Shown piece by piece: positions 1 to 10,278 of a stretch of DNA of 64,000 bases (position 1 is the first letter of the stretch; every line of letters begins with the position of its first letter). The translations under genes were made by a program, and so were the position numbers. Source of the stretch: Verrucomicrobiota bacterium (GTDB lineage Bacteria > Verrucomicrobiota > Verrucomicrobiia > Opitutales > Opitutaceae); the NCBI GenBank assembly GCA_016222805.1, contig JACRQG010000004.1:62001-126000 (forward strand), in the 5' to 3' direction. The notes under the pieces are model-generated. The model ran no database searches, was not told the DNA's origin, and worked only from the letters and a program-made list of their open reading frames with translations.

Positions 1-1496
1 CGCTCGTCTCGCTGGATTTCTATCAACTGCGCGGGGCGGTGGCACCGGGCATCCCGGAGTACCGGGTGGCCAGCGGTCAGAAGATCGTGGGGCCTTACCT
101 GGGATTGGCGGGATTCAACGCCCTGGGCCCCCAGGCCGGCATCCGCCGCCGCAGTGCGGTGGCGAGCGCAATTCTCGACGCGCAGGTGCATCCCAAGGTG
201 GCGCTGCGGGCCGGGATCGAGGGCTGGTGGCGGCGGATCGAACAGGACCGGTTCACCACCGGGTTGATCAACCTGACCACGGGACGGTTTGAGGGCATCC
301 GGGAACCGATGCACGCGGAACAGCCGCAGAGCGCCCTGGTGGTGCGGTCGGACATCACCGGGCGGTTTGCGGTCCGGCAGACCGATCACAAGCTGATGCT
401 CGCCGTCAGCCACACGTTGACCGACTACTATCGCGAGGATCGGGCGCTGTCGCTCGCGTTGCGCAACGCCCTGCCGGTGACCCTGCGGACCTTCAATCCG
501 GCGGCACCCGACTATTCCCTCTTTCCCTACAGCCAGGAGGCCTACAGCCGCATCCTCACGGATCGTCGGGAGTGGGCCCGGTTCACGGCGATCGAAGCCA
601 GCGAGCGGATGAGCCTCGCCAAGGGGCGCACGGTCCTGACCGCCGGAATCCGGCAGGACCTGGTCGGCCTGCGCGTGTACGATCGCCGGGTGGGACTGGC
701 GCCGGCCCTGGCGCGGGTGAAGGACACCGCCGGGCAGCTGACCGGACACTTCGGGGTGAATGTCCAGGCGGTGCCGAGCCGTTTGCTTTTCTTTGGCACG
801 GCCAGTTCGGCGTTCAACCCCTCGACGCGGGTGGACCAGCGGACGGGCCAGATTCAGGGCAACGAAACCACCCGTGGCGTGGAGGGGGGCGCGAAACTTC
901 GCCTGGCCGAGGGGGATTTTTCCATCACCGCGTCGGGATTCACGTTCGTCAACCAGGACATCTCGCGCCGCAATCCTCTCTACGGTGACCCGGTGCAGGA
1001 TGCGAACCACACCCAGCCGCAGTTGGTGGCGGCGGGCCAGGAGGAGTATACGGGCGGCAAGATCGAAGGCCGCTGGAGGCCCATCCTTCCGCTTTCGTTC
1101 TCGTTGCTGGGGTCGTATGTCCGCGGCATCACGACCGCATCGCCGGACCTGCCCGAGGAAGTGGGGCGCCGGCTGACCCGCTATCCGCCCTTCAACACGA
1201 GCCTGTCGGCGAGCTATTCCTTCGGTGCGGGCTTCTGGCAGGGCCTGGCCGTCAGCGGCAGCTGGGTGTATGTCTCGGATTTCACCGCCTATTACGAGGA
1301 TCGTCAGCGGTACCGGCTGGATTACCCCGGCCATGGCCTGGTGTACCTGACCGCCAGCTATTCGCGCCGCCTCCGCGACATCACCCACAGCTTCGTCCTG
1401 TCAGTCCGCAATCTCTTCGACCGGGACCTCCTGCGCAGCCTGAATCGCCTCGGGGGCGAACGCGAGTGGGTCCTGACCTACCGCCTCTACTTCTGA
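1..1496 (+). CDS. TonB-dependent receptor, C-terminal part (5' end outside window)
   Basis: The frame is open from base 3 and runs in from outside the window, so the N-terminal plug is not visible. The visible part has the alternating hydrophobic/polar strands and frequent aromatic residues of a 22-strand outer-membrane barrel. It ends in the TonB-receptor signature: a conserved SVRNLFDRD segment and a last strand finishing YRLYF, with the terminal Phe needed for BAM-dependent insertion. The family imports siderophores, vitamins, oligosaccharides or metals using TonB energy; the substrate cannot be told from this part. It is followed by an RND efflux operon after 244 bp with no gene, so cotranscription is uncertain. 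Confidence 0.85.
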   Translation, partial: LVSLDFYQLRGAVAPGIPEYRVASGQKIVGPYLGLAGFNALGPQAGIRRRSAVASAILDAQVHPKVALRAGIEGWWRRIEQDRFTTGLINLTTGRFEGIREPMHAEQPQSALVVRSDITGRFAVRQTDHKLMLAVSHTLTDYYREDRALSLALRNALPVTLRTFNPAAPDYSLFPYSQEAYSRILTDRREWARFTAIEASERMSLAKGRTVLTAGIRQDLVGLRVYDRRVGLAPALARVKDTAGQLTGHFGVNVQAVPSRLLFFGTASSAFNPSTRVDQRTGQIQGNETTRGVEGGAKLRLAEGDFSITASGFTFVNQDISRRNPLYGDPVQDANHTQPQLVAAGQEEYTGGKIEGRWRPILPLSFSLLGSYVRGITTASPDLPEEVGRRLTRYPPFNTSLSASYSFGAGFWQGLAVSGSWVYVSDFTAYYEDRQRYRLDYPGHGLVYLTASYSRRLRDITHSFVLSVRNLFDRDLLRSLNRLGGEREWVLTYRLYF

Positions 1497-1740
1497 GCGA
1501 CGCCCCAGGGCGGTGGGGCGGGGCCGGCGGGCCTGCAAGGAGCCGTTCGAAGCCGTGCGGCGCGGCGCCGTAACGCGGTGCGGGCTGTGGCGTCTCGCAG
1601 GATCCATTCCCCGGTTTCCGGGCCCTCAGGTCAGGCCCGGAAGCCGTTGATCGAAACCTTTGACCCGTCCCTGATTTCACCTGAACAATTCACCTTGCGG
1701 TGGGCCGGCGCGCCCTTCCGGTCTTCTAACTCCTCTCGTC
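1497..1740. other. Intergenic region before the first RND operon
   Basis: This 244-bp G+C-rich spacer lies between the TonB-dependent receptor stop and the GTG chosen for the RND adaptor. I see no RNA gene, no convincing terminator with a U-tract and no recognisable promoter box. It presumably holds the promoter of the RND operon. Confidence 0.4.
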
Positions 1741-3057
1741 GTGCAGATCCTTCGTTACCCTGCGATTCCCCTCCTGTTCCGGGCCACGCCGGCCGTCGCC
1801 GGCCTCCTGATCGGAGGGTGGGCCGGATGCGGGCGTCCTCCCCCGCCACCGGCTCCGAAGGCGGCCCCCGCTCCGGCGGCGGCTCCCCAGGGGGCCACTG
1901 CGACGGCCGCAGCGACGCCGGCCACCCCGGCGCCAGCCGCGCCGGTGGCCGCCAAGGCCGGGGCGCCAGGGGAGGTGCCGGGCGGGCCGCGGCGGGTGTC
2001 GGAAGCGGATCGGGAAAAGGCCCGTCAGACGGCGGCGGAAATGGTGCCGGTGGAGACCTCCCTGGTCACCCGGGGGCCGATCTCCGCCTTTCTGACCTTC
2101 AACACCACGCTCGAGACGGAGGCGATGGTCGATCTCTACCCGCAGACGACGGGCCAGGTGGAGGCCCTGCTGGTCGAGGAGGGGCGGATCGTGAAGGAGG
2201 GCGATCCCCTGCTCAAGATTGAGGACCGCGAACTCCGGGTCGACATGGAGGAAAGCGAGGCCAACTACGAGCAACTCCGCCGCAATTTCGGGCGGACGCA
2301 GGATCTGTACGAGCGCAAGCTCGTCAACAACCAGGACTACGAGACCCAGAAGAACGCCCTGGATCTCGCGCGACTGCGCTACGAGCGGGCGAAGATCCGC
2401 CACTCCTACGCGACGGTGCGGGCACCGTTCGCGGGGGTGATCGCCACGCGGGAAGCACAGGTGGGCGCCCGGGTGAGCACGGGGACCAAACTCTTTTCCA
2501 TGGTGAAACAGGATGAGGTCGTGGCCAAGGTGTACGTCCCGGGGCGCTATTTGCCCGTCGTGGCAGAGAATCAACCGGCCGCCGTGACCTCCGAATTTCT
2601 CCCGGATCGCACCTTTGCCGGCTGGGTCAAGCGGATCAGCCCCGTCATCGATCCCAAGAGCGGCACCTTCAAGGTGACGGTCGGGGTCCGGGGTGACAAA
2701 CCCAAGGAACTGCCCCCGGGGCTGTTCGTGAACGTCCGGGTGATCACGGACACGCGGCCGTCCGCGGTGCTCGTGCCAAAGCGCGCGGTGATCTACGAGG
2801 GCGGTGAACGGTACGTTTTCGCGGTGGTCAACGACCGGGCGGTGAAGCGGAAGCTCGCGGGCGGGTACGAGGACCCGGAGAACGTCGAGGCGCTTTCCGG
2901 TTTCGAGGTGGGCACCCCGGTGATTGTGCTGGGACAGAGCGGCCTCAAGGACGGTTCGCTCGTCCGTTCCGTGAACAAGCCGATGCTGGCGGCCGGTGCG
3001 GGTTCGCCGGTGCCCGCTCCTGCGGCGCCGGCACCCGTCTCCCCGCCGAAACCCTGA
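1741..3057 (+). CDS. RND efflux periplasmic adaptor (membrane fusion protein), lipoprotein
   Basis: 438 residues. The N-terminus is a lipoprotein signal ending WAGC (Cys30), followed by a long Pro/Ala-rich linker to about residue 85. Then come a lipoyl half-motif (GQVEALLVEEG), an alpha-hairpin (about 165-215), the second lipoyl half (RAPFAGVIATREAQVG) and beta-barrel/membrane-proximal domains, the standard HlyD/AcrA order. It would bridge an inner-membrane RND pump to an outer-membrane channel. Two RND pumps follow (21-bp gap, then 1 bp), but no TolC-type gene is in view. The GTG start is chosen because it gives a complete lipoprotein signal; no good ribosome-binding site is seen. The extra-long low-complexity linker is unusual but not rare in high-G+C Gram-negatives. 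Confidence 0.9.
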   Translation: MQILRYPAIPLLFRATPAVAGLLIGGWAGCGRPPPPPAPKAAPAPAAAPQGATATAAATPATPAPAAPVAAKAGAPGEVPGGPRRVSEADREKARQTAAEMVPVETSLVTRGPISAFLTFNTTLETEAMVDLYPQTTGQVEALLVEEGRIVKEGDPLLKIEDRELRVDMEESEANYEQLRRNFGRTQDLYERKLVNNQDYETQKNALDLARLRYERAKIRHSYATVRAPFAGVIATREAQVGARVSTGTKLFSMVKQDEVVAKVYVPGRYLPVVAENQPAAVTSEFLPDRTFAGWVKRISPVIDPKSGTFKVTVGVRGDKPKELPPGLFVNVRVITDTRPSAVLVPKRAVIYEGGERYVFAVVNDRAVKRKLAGGYEDPENVEALSGFEVGTPVIVLGQSGLKDGSLVRSVNKPMLAAGAGSPVPAPAAPAPVSPPKP

Positions 3058-3078
3058 ACCGCTGGCCGCCTTCCGCGC

Positions 3079-6000
3079 ATGAGCCAACGGGTCGCCTTCC
3101 GGATCGACGATTCCCACTACGCCCTCGTCGTGCGGCGGCCGGTGGCCATCCTGATGGTGACGCTGGCAGTCGGCGTCTTTGGTTTCGTCTCCTATCAGCG
3201 CCTGGCGCTGACGCTCATGCCCGACATGAGCTACCCGACGCTCACGGTGCGGACGATGTATCCCGGCACCGCGCCGGAGGACATGGAGAACGTGGTTGCA
3301 CGGCCGCTGGAGCAGCAGCTCGGCGTCGTGCCCAAGCTGGTCTCGATCAGCTCGGTGTCCAAGGCCGGCCAGTCGGACGTGATCCTGGAGTTCCAGTGGA
3401 AGACCGACATGGATTTGGTGGCGCAGGAGGTGCGGGAGAAGATCGACCGCCTGCGCCTGCCCGACGGGGCGCAGCGGCCGCTCCTGCTGCATTTTGATCC
3501 TTCCCTCGATCCGATCCTGCGCCTCGGGCTCGCCGGGCCGCAGTCGCTCTACGAGCTGCGCCGCCTGGCCGAGCATGACGTCAAGCGGCGCATCGAATCA
3601 CTGCCCGGCGTGGCCGCCGTGCAGATCAAGGGCGGCCTGGAGGAGCAGTTCCTGGTGGCGCTGGAGGAGAACAAGCTCTCTGCGCTGAAGCTGGACATCA
3701 GCCAGATTGCCGCCCGCCTGCAGCAGGGGAATGTCAACCTTTCGGGCGGTCGCCTCAGCGAGGGGCAGGTCGAGTACCTGATCCGCACCCTGAACGAGTT
3801 CCGGTCGATCGAGGAGATCGGCCAGCTGATCATCGGCCGGCAGAACAACATCGACATCCGCCTGCGCGACGTGGCGACGGTCACGCGATTCCATGAGGAC
3901 CGCCAGGTGATCACGCGGGTCAACGGGCAGGAGAGCGTGGAGATCGAGATCTTCAAGGAGGCCGACGCCAACGTGCTCGTGGTGGCGGAGACGGTGCGGG
4001 CGGTCCTGCTGGGCACGCCGGAGCAGCAGGCCTACGTCGCCGGGCTTAAGGAAGGGGAGGCGGCGCCGCGCGAAGCAATCGCAGGCAAGTCGAGGCCGGG
4101 GACGGCCGGAGGCAAGCGGCGCTCCACCGCGGCCGAACTGATGGCGAGTGAGCGCCTCAAGGCGCAGAGAGTAATCGACCACCGGCGCCTCACTGACTTC
4201 CTCGCCTACCAACTGCCGCCGGGAGTGTCGCTGCAGGTCCTTTCCGATCAGTCGATCTTCATCAAGAACTCGATCGACGAGGTCCAGAGCAACGCCGTCT
4301 CCGGCGGGTTGATCGCGGTCGTGGTGCTCTACCTCTTCCTGCGCAACGTGACGCAGACCCTGATTGTCGGGCTCTGCATCCCGATCTCCATTCTGGCGAC
4401 CTTCGCGCCGATGCACCTCTCGGGGATCACCCTGAACATCATTTCGCTGGGGGGACTGGCGCTCGGGGTGGGCAACCTGGTCGACAACGCCATCGTGGTG
4501 CTCGAGAGCGTCTTCCGCTGTCGCGAGGAGGGGGACGACGCGGTCACGGCGGTCGTGCGCGGCACGAGCGAGGTGGCGATGCCCGTGGTGGCGTCGACGC
4601 TCACGACCGTCGCGGTGTTCTTCCCGATTGTCTTCGTCGAGGGGGTGGCGGGGCAGGTGTTTGGCGACCTCGCGCTGGCGGTGGTGTTCTCGCAGGTGGC
4701 CTCCCTCATCGCGGCCCTTTACCTGATTCCGATGCTGGCGGCGGTGGCGGCCGGCGGGGCGGCGAAGATCGGCGCCGGGGGGGCGATCTCCTGGCGGGCC
4801 AGCGAGTTCCTGCGGTTTCCGGCGGCGCCCGCCGAGCGGGGTGCCCGGCTGGCCCATCCGTTTCGGCTCCTCGGGCTGGTGCTCCGCCGGGCCGGCCTGG
4901 GCGTAGTGATGGTTCTCGCCGCCTTGTTGAAGGGCGTGGGGGTGGCGGCGGTGACCCTGGTCTGGCCGGTGCTCTGGGTGTTCGATCCCGTCTTTCGCTC
5001 CGGCCGAACCGGGGAAATGCCCGGCGCCTGGACACGCTTTGTGGCGTGGACGATGGCGGATCGGTGGGGACCGTGGACGGGAGAGCAGATCTGGCCCGGG
5101 TTGCTCGCGTTTGGCGCCCCCGCGCATTTCCTGGGAAGCGCCGCCAAACTGGTGCACTGGCTCTGGGCGCGGCCCCGCTGGCGGTTGCCGCTGCGGCTGG
5201 CGCCCGCGCTGGTCGCCCTGGTGTTTCTCGCGGTTCGATTTGTGGCCGAGGTGGCGGTGCGCATCCTGGGCACGCTGGTGCAGGGCTGCGGCCTGACGCT
5301 GGGACAGGGGATCATCGGTGCCTTTCAGGGATTCGTGCTCGTGGGATCGCCCGCGACCAGTGCCGGCCTGCGCTGGTTCGAGGCGGCCAACGACTGGTTG
5401 CAGAACAACTACCCGGTGTTGCTGCGCGCGGCCCTCCGCCGCCGCGTGGCCGTGCTCGGGGGCGCCTCGGCGGCCATGGTGGTGGCCGGCGTGATGGTGC
5501 TGCCCCGGGTGGGGACCGACCTGATTCCGGTCGTGCACCAGGGCGAGTTCTACCTCGATGTCACCCTGCCCATCGGTACGCCGATCGATCGCACGGCACA
5601 GGTGGCGGATCGCATCGATCAGGTGGTGCGGCGGGAGCCGGAGGTGTACCGCACCGCCGTTACCGTCGGCGTCGAGGAAGGATCGAACACCGCGATCGAC
5701 GGCGGCGAGCACACGGCCCGCCTCACGGTGCGGATGGTGCCGGACTCCTCCGCCGCGCAGGAGGTCGCGTTGATCGAGCGCATCCGCGGCGAGTTTGTGG
5801 ACCTCCCGGACCTCAAGCTGGAGGTGCGCTACCCGTCACTCTTTAGCTTCAAGAGTCCGATCGAGGTTGAGATTCGCGGCCACGACATCGCCTTGCTGAA
5901 GCAGGTCTGCCGGCAGGCGGAGACTCTGCTGGCCGCGGAAGTGCCGGGTCTGGCCGACATCCGCTCCAGCTTGCAGGCCGGGCATCCCGAGATCCAGGTG

Positions 6001-6984
6001 GTCTACAACCGCGACCGGCTGGCCGAACTCGGGCTCAACCTGCGGACGGTGGCCGACCTGGTGCGCAACAAGATCCAGGGCCGGGTCGCGACCGCCTTCC
6101 GCCAGGAGGATCAGCTCATCGACATCGTCGTGCGCCTGCGCGAGCAGGACCGGTTCGGGCTGGAGGAACTCAAGCGGCTGATCGTCAATCCCAGCGGCGC
6201 GGTGCCGATCCCCCTGTCCTCCGTCGCCACCCTCACGGTCACGGAGGGTCCGAGCGAGATCCGCCGCGTCGACCAGCAGCGATGCGCCGTGATCACCGGC
6301 AACCTCCGCGGGGGCAGCCTTTCGACGGTTTCGCACGACATCGTCAACGCCATGGAGACCCTGGAGCTGCCCCCCGGCTTCTCCTACAACCTGGCCGGCC
6401 AGAACAAGGAGATGAAGACCTCGCTGAACAGCCTGCTCCTCGCCTTCTCCCTCGCGGTGTTCCTGGTCTACATCGTGATGGCCAGCCAGTTCGAGTCGCT
6501 CGTCCAGCCGCTCCTGATCATGACGACGGTGCCGCTCGCGATGGTCGGTGTCGTTATCGTGCTCTGGCTCGCCTCGATTCCGGTCACGATCATGGTGTTC
6601 CTCGGTTTGATTCTGCTGGTGGGCATCGTGGTCAACAACGCGATCGTGCTCATCGACTACATCAACATCCTGCGCGGGCGCGGCCTGCCCAAGGCCGATG
6701 CGATCGTCGAGGCCGGGCGCGCGCGGCTCCGCCCGATCATCATGACCGCGCTGACCACCGTGGTGGGCCTGATTCCGATGGCCCTGGGCATCGGCGAGGG
6801 CGCCGAGATTCGGGCCCCGATGGCGATCACGGTCATCGTCGGACTGTCGAGCGCCACGCTGCTGACCCTTGTGGTCATCCCGATCCTCTACTCCCAGTTC
6901 ACCTCGGATCGGCCGCCGGTGACGGTGGGTGCCGACGCGACCGGGGGGGCGACGGCGCCGGAGAATCCGCCCCTCGGAAAATAA
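3079..6984 (+). CDS. RND efflux transporter with two large insertions
   Basis: 1301 residues, about 250 longer than a usual AcrB-type pump. Core RND features are present: TM1 and the porter-domain start (TLMPDMSYPTLTVRTMYPG), the TM4 motif GNLVDNAIVVLE with its essential acidic residue, and the second-half equivalents (LLVGIVVNNAIVLIDY). One insertion of about 50 residues sits near 308-365 in the periplasmic loop before TM2. A larger one, roughly 560-768, lies between TM6 and TM7 and contains several hydrophobic stretches that could be extra membrane helices. The adaptor is just upstream and the second pump starts 1 bp after the stop, so the three genes form an operon. A proton-driven exporter is certain by family; substrate is unknown. 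Confidence 0.9.
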   Translation: MSQRVAFRIDDSHYALVVRRPVAILMVTLAVGVFGFVSYQRLALTLMPDMSYPTLTVRTMYPGTAPEDMENVVARPLEQQLGVVPKLVSISSVSKAGQSDVILEFQWKTDMDLVAQEVREKIDRLRLPDGAQRPLLLHFDPSLDPILRLGLAGPQSLYELRRLAEHDVKRRIESLPGVAAVQIKGGLEEQFLVALEENKLSALKLDISQIAARLQQGNVNLSGGRLSEGQVEYLIRTLNEFRSIEEIGQLIIGRQNNIDIRLRDVATVTRFHEDRQVITRVNGQESVEIEIFKEADANVLVVAETVRAVLLGTPEQQAYVAGLKEGEAAPREAIAGKSRPGTAGGKRRSTAAELMASERLKAQRVIDHRRLTDFLAYQLPPGVSLQVLSDQSIFIKNSIDEVQSNAVSGGLIAVVVLYLFLRNVTQTLIVGLCIPISILATFAPMHLSGITLNIISLGGLALGVGNLVDNAIVVLESVFRCREEGDDAVTAVVRGTSEVAMPVVASTLTTVAVFFPIVFVEGVAGQVFGDLALAVVFSQVASLIAALYLIPMLAAVAAGGAAKIGAGGAISWRASEFLRFPAAPAERGARLAHPFRLLGLVLRRAGLGVVMVLAALLKGVGVAAVTLVWPVLWVFDPVFRSGRTGEMPGAWTRFVAWTMADRWGPWTGEQIWPGLLAFGAPAHFLGSAAKLVHWLWARPRWRLPLRLAPALVALVFLAVRFVAEVAVRILGTLVQGCGLTLGQGIIGAFQGFVLVGSPATSAGLRWFEAANDWLQNNYPVLLRAALRRRVAVLGGASAAMVVAGVMVLPRVGTDLIPVVHQGEFYLDVTLPIGTPIDRTAQVADRIDQVVRREPEVYRTAVTVGVEEGSNTAIDGGEHTARLTVRMVPDSSAAQEVALIERIRGEFVDLPDLKLEVRYPSLFSFKSPIEVEIRGHDIALLKQVCRQAETLLAAEVPGLADIRSSLQAGHPEIQVVYNRDRLAELGLNLRTVADLVRNKIQGRVATAFRQEDQLIDIVVRLREQDRFGLEELKRLIVNPSGAVPIPLSSVATLTVTEGPSEIRRVDQQRCAVITGNLRGGSLSTVSHDIVNAMETLELPPGFSYNLAGQNKEMKTSLNSLLLAFSLAVFLVYIVMASQFESLVQPLLIMTTVPLAMVGVVIVLWLASIPVTIMVFLGLILLVGIVVNNAIVLIDYINILRGRGLPKADAIVEAGRARLRPIIMTALTTVVGLIPMALGIGEGAEIRAPMAITVIVGLSSATLLTLVVIPILYSQFTSDRPPVTVGADATGGATAPENPPLGK

Positions 6985-6985
6985 G

Positions 6986-9900
6986 ATGAGCCGCGAAGGC
7001 TTCACCTCCGCCATCCCGCGCTTCTCGGTCTCCCGGCCGGTGACGGTGGTGATGCTGCTCCTGGCCATCGTCGTGGTCGGGTATATTGCCTACACCCGCG
7101 TCCGGCTGTCCCTCTTCCCCGAGGATCTCGAGGGTTCCCAGCTCCACGTCAGCGTCAGTTATCCCAACGCCTCGCCGCGTGACATCGAGGAGAAGATCAC
7201 CCGCAAGGTGGAGGACATCATCGGCACGGTGCCCGATGTGCGGCGCATCACCAGCTACGCGAGCCCCGGGTATTCGTACACGCGGGTGGAATTCCAGACC
7301 GGTATCAACCTCCGCGAGGCCTATGCGGCGCTGAGCGATCGGATGGATCGGGTGAAGCCGCTGCTGCCCGACGACGTCGACCGCATCTACGTGCTCCGGT
7401 ACGATCCCTCGACGGAGCCGATGATGAACCTGGTCGCGCAGGTGCCGCGCGACATGGACGACGCCGCCTACCGGCTCGAGAACTTCGTCAAGCCCGCCCT
7501 CCAGCGCATCGACGGGGTGGGCAACGTGGATATCTGGGGCGTGCAGTCCCGCGAGATCAACCTCGACCTCATCGACCAGCGCCTGCGGAGCCATCGCATC
7601 GACGTGCCGGCGATGCTGAGCGCCCTGCGCTCGCAGAACATCGCGATCTCCGGGGGCTACGTCTACGAGGCGGGCCGCAAGATCTACGTCCGCTCGCTCG
7701 GCCGCTTCACGACGCTGGATCAGATCCGCGGCCTGATCATCGATCCGGTGCGGAAACTCCGCGTGGCGGACGTCGCCAATGTGTCCTTCCGGCTGCCCCG
7801 CCGCGAGTGGGTGTACCGCGTGGATCGGCAGCCGGCCATCGGCCTGCAGATCACCCGGGATTCCACCGGCAACATCGATCGCATCAGCCGCGATGTCCGC
7901 GCCACGCTGCAGGAACTGGCGCGCATGCCGCAGCTCGCGGGGGTGAAATTCGAAATCTTCTCCGACCAGGGCAAGGACGTCCGCGATGCCATCGAGCACC
8001 TGAAGGAGGCCGGGTTGTGGGGCGGGCTGTTCGCCGCGCTCGTGATCTACATCTTCCTGCGGGCGCCGCGCATGACCGGCATCCTCACCCTGGCCATTCC
8101 GCTTTCCCTGCTCTGCACGATCATCTCCCTCTTCTTCTTCGGCTGGTCGTTGAACCTCGCCACGATGATGGGCCTTCTGCTCGCCGTGGGCATGGTCGTC
8201 GACAACGCGATCGTGATCGTCGAGAACATCTACCGGCTCCGCCAGGAGGGGATGGAGGGCACCCAGGCCTCCATCGTCGGCACCGGCGAGGTGGGGCTGG
8301 CCGTCGTCATGTCCACCTGCACGACGATCGTCGTCTTCCTGCCGTTGATCCTGATGGGCAAGTCGCACGAGTTCTCCTTCTGGATGCTGCGCATCGGCGT
8401 CCCGGTGATCGTGTCGCTGCTGGCCTCCCTGTTCATCGCCCTCGTGTTTGTGCCGCTGGCGGCGCAACGGCTCTCGCGCGGGCAGCGGCACGAGGACATC
8501 GCCCCGGTGGCGTGGGTGCGCGAGCGTTACAGCCGGGCCCTGCGCTGGGTGCTGACCCACCGGCTCGATGCCGTCATCATCGTCCTCCTGGCGGTCGGGA
8601 CGATCTGGTACCCGTACAGCAACGTGCAGCGCTCCGGAGGCGGCCTGATGGGCCGCAGCGGCCGCAGCATGCACCTCTACTATGATCTGCCCAGCGGCAG
8701 CACGATTGAGCAGGCGGACGAATTCTTCACCAAGATGGAGGCCTTCCTGGAGGGGAAGGCCGCGCTCTACGGCATCGAGCGCATCGAGACCCGGTTCCGC
8801 AACAACAACGGCCGCATCCAGCTCAAGCTGATCCAGAAGGCCAACGACGCGTGGTATGTCGCCGCCTGGGAAGCGCTCCTGCTCTCGCTCGACCTGGCGA
8901 AGCCGCCGATGGACCGCAACGACATCGAGGTGCACATCCGTGACAACTTCGAGCTGCCCGCGGGCATCATCTGCCGCTCGATCCAGCGCAATGCGGGGGC
9001 ACCGCAGGACACCGTGATCGGCTTCAGCATCTTCGGGGAGGACACCTCCACGCTGATCGATCTCGCCGAGGAGGCCTCGCGCCGTCTGCGCACCATTCCG
9101 GGCATGCTGTCGGTCGACACCGACATGGAGCGGGGCGGCCAGGAACTGCGCATCCAGCTCGACCGGGATCGCTCCCGGCGCCTTGGCATCAACCCGCAGG
9201 ATGTTTCCAACGCGATCAGCAACACCATCCGCGGACTCGAGGTCGGGCGCATGCCGGTGCCCGACGGGCGGGAGGTGCGGATCTACGCGCAGCTGGGCGA
9301 GGCCGATCGCACCCGGATCGACGACGTGAAGACAATGGCCTTTGGCGCGGACAGCGGGATGGATGTGCCGCTCGAGTCGATTGCGAACCTCTCGGTCAGC
9401 AAGGCGATGAGCACCATCTACCGGGAGTCGCGCCAGACGGTGATGCGGATCACGGCCCGGGTGCCCCGCCAGGACTATCGCACGCTCAATGTCGCCATCG
9501 ACAAGGCGATGGAGGGCTTCGAGATGCCGCGCGGCTACCGGTTCGACCGGGGTTACTATTTCGGCCAGAGCAGCCGTGACGAACAGGCCATGCAGTTCGC
9601 ACTCACGCTCGCCGTCATCTTCGTGTTCCTGCTGATGGGGCTGCTGTTCGAGTCGTTCATCCTGCCGCTCGCCGTGATCATCGCGGTGCCATTTTCGATG
9701 CTGGGGGTCTACTGGACCCTGCACCTGACCAAGACGCCGCTCGATATGATGGCGACGATCGGCATCGTCATCCTCGTCGGCGTGGTGGTGAACAATGCCA
9801 TCGTGCTCGTCGACATGACCAACCGCCTGCGGGCGGCCGGGAAGAACCGGTTCGATGCGCTGATGGATGCCGGGCGGCACCGCTTCCGCCCGATCCTCAT

Positions 9901-10177
9901 GACCACGCTGACGACCGTGTGCGGCATGATCCCGATGGCGGTCGGCAACTCCAAGATCATCGGCGTCCCCTACGCGCCGCTCGGCCGGACCATGATTGGC
10001 GGCCTGCTCGTCTCCACGCTGCTGACACTCCTGGTGGTGCCGCTGTTCTACACGCTGCTCGACGATCTCCGCGAGCACGCCGCCCGCGTCTGGCAGGCGG
10101 CCTTTGGGGAGCGTACACCGAAGTCATCCGGCGGCGGGGCCGGAGGGGAGTTGGTGCCGTCCGCCCGCGAAAAGTGA
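6986..10177 (+). CDS. RND efflux transporter (second pump of the operon)
   Basis: 1063 residues from the ATG at 6986, one base after the previous stop; the frame is open further upstream but this start gives the canonical N-terminus (a short cytosolic segment, then PVTVVMLLLAIVVVGYIAY). It has the two-fold RND layout: TM1, porter loop (SLFPEDLEGSQLHVSVSYP), TM2-6 with the TM4 motif GMVVDNAIVIVENIYR, a second TM block with GVVVNNAIVLVDMTNR, and a normal total length. Two different pumps behind one adaptor suggest either a heteromultimeric pump, as MdtB/MdtC, or two pumps sharing an adaptor. Both are inferences; substrate unknown. Confidence 0.92.
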   Translation: MSREGFTSAIPRFSVSRPVTVVMLLLAIVVVGYIAYTRVRLSLFPEDLEGSQLHVSVSYPNASPRDIEEKITRKVEDIIGTVPDVRRITSYASPGYSYTRVEFQTGINLREAYAALSDRMDRVKPLLPDDVDRIYVLRYDPSTEPMMNLVAQVPRDMDDAAYRLENFVKPALQRIDGVGNVDIWGVQSREINLDLIDQRLRSHRIDVPAMLSALRSQNIAISGGYVYEAGRKIYVRSLGRFTTLDQIRGLIIDPVRKLRVADVANVSFRLPRREWVYRVDRQPAIGLQITRDSTGNIDRISRDVRATLQELARMPQLAGVKFEIFSDQGKDVRDAIEHLKEAGLWGGLFAALVIYIFLRAPRMTGILTLAIPLSLLCTIISLFFFGWSLNLATMMGLLLAVGMVVDNAIVIVENIYRLRQEGMEGTQASIVGTGEVGLAVVMSTCTTIVVFLPLILMGKSHEFSFWMLRIGVPVIVSLLASLFIALVFVPLAAQRLSRGQRHEDIAPVAWVRERYSRALRWVLTHRLDAVIIVLLAVGTIWYPYSNVQRSGGGLMGRSGRSMHLYYDLPSGSTIEQADEFFTKMEAFLEGKAALYGIERIETRFRNNNGRIQLKLIQKANDAWYVAAWEALLLSLDLAKPPMDRNDIEVHIRDNFELPAGIICRSIQRNAGAPQDTVIGFSIFGEDTSTLIDLAEEASRRLRTIPGMLSVDTDMERGGQELRIQLDRDRSRRLGINPQDVSNAISNTIRGLEVGRMPVPDGREVRIYAQLGEADRTRIDDVKTMAFGADSGMDVPLESIANLSVSKAMSTIYRESRQTVMRITARVPRQDYRTLNVAIDKAMEGFEMPRGYRFDRGYYFGQSSRDEQAMQFALTLAVIFVFLLMGLLFESFILPLAVIIAVPFSMLGVYWTLHLTKTPLDMMATIGIVILVGVVVNNAIVLVDMTNRLRAAGKNRFDALMDAGRHRFRPILMTTLTTVCGMIPMAVGNSKIIGVPYAPLGRTMIGGLLVSTLLTLLVVPLFYTLLDDLREHAARVWQAAFGERTPKSSGGGAGGELVPSAREK

Positions 10178-10278
10178 CGGGTGAAACCGGGTGCGCCCCG
10201 GGGCGTTTCCAGCGCGACCTGTTTTTCGGTGGAATCCGCACGGGGCCGGGACATTGATGGCTGACCCCGATTCGCCCC

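Noticed and set aside
1726-3576. 616-codon open frame on the minus strand opposite the RND adaptor and pump
   Set aside because: It is antisense to clearly conserved genes and is rich in His, Arg, Asp and Gly without any domain; typical shadow frame of G+C-rich DNA.
6899-10078. 1059-codon minus-strand frame opposite the second RND pump
   Set aside because: Same reason: low-complexity composition and exact antisense position to a conserved transporter.
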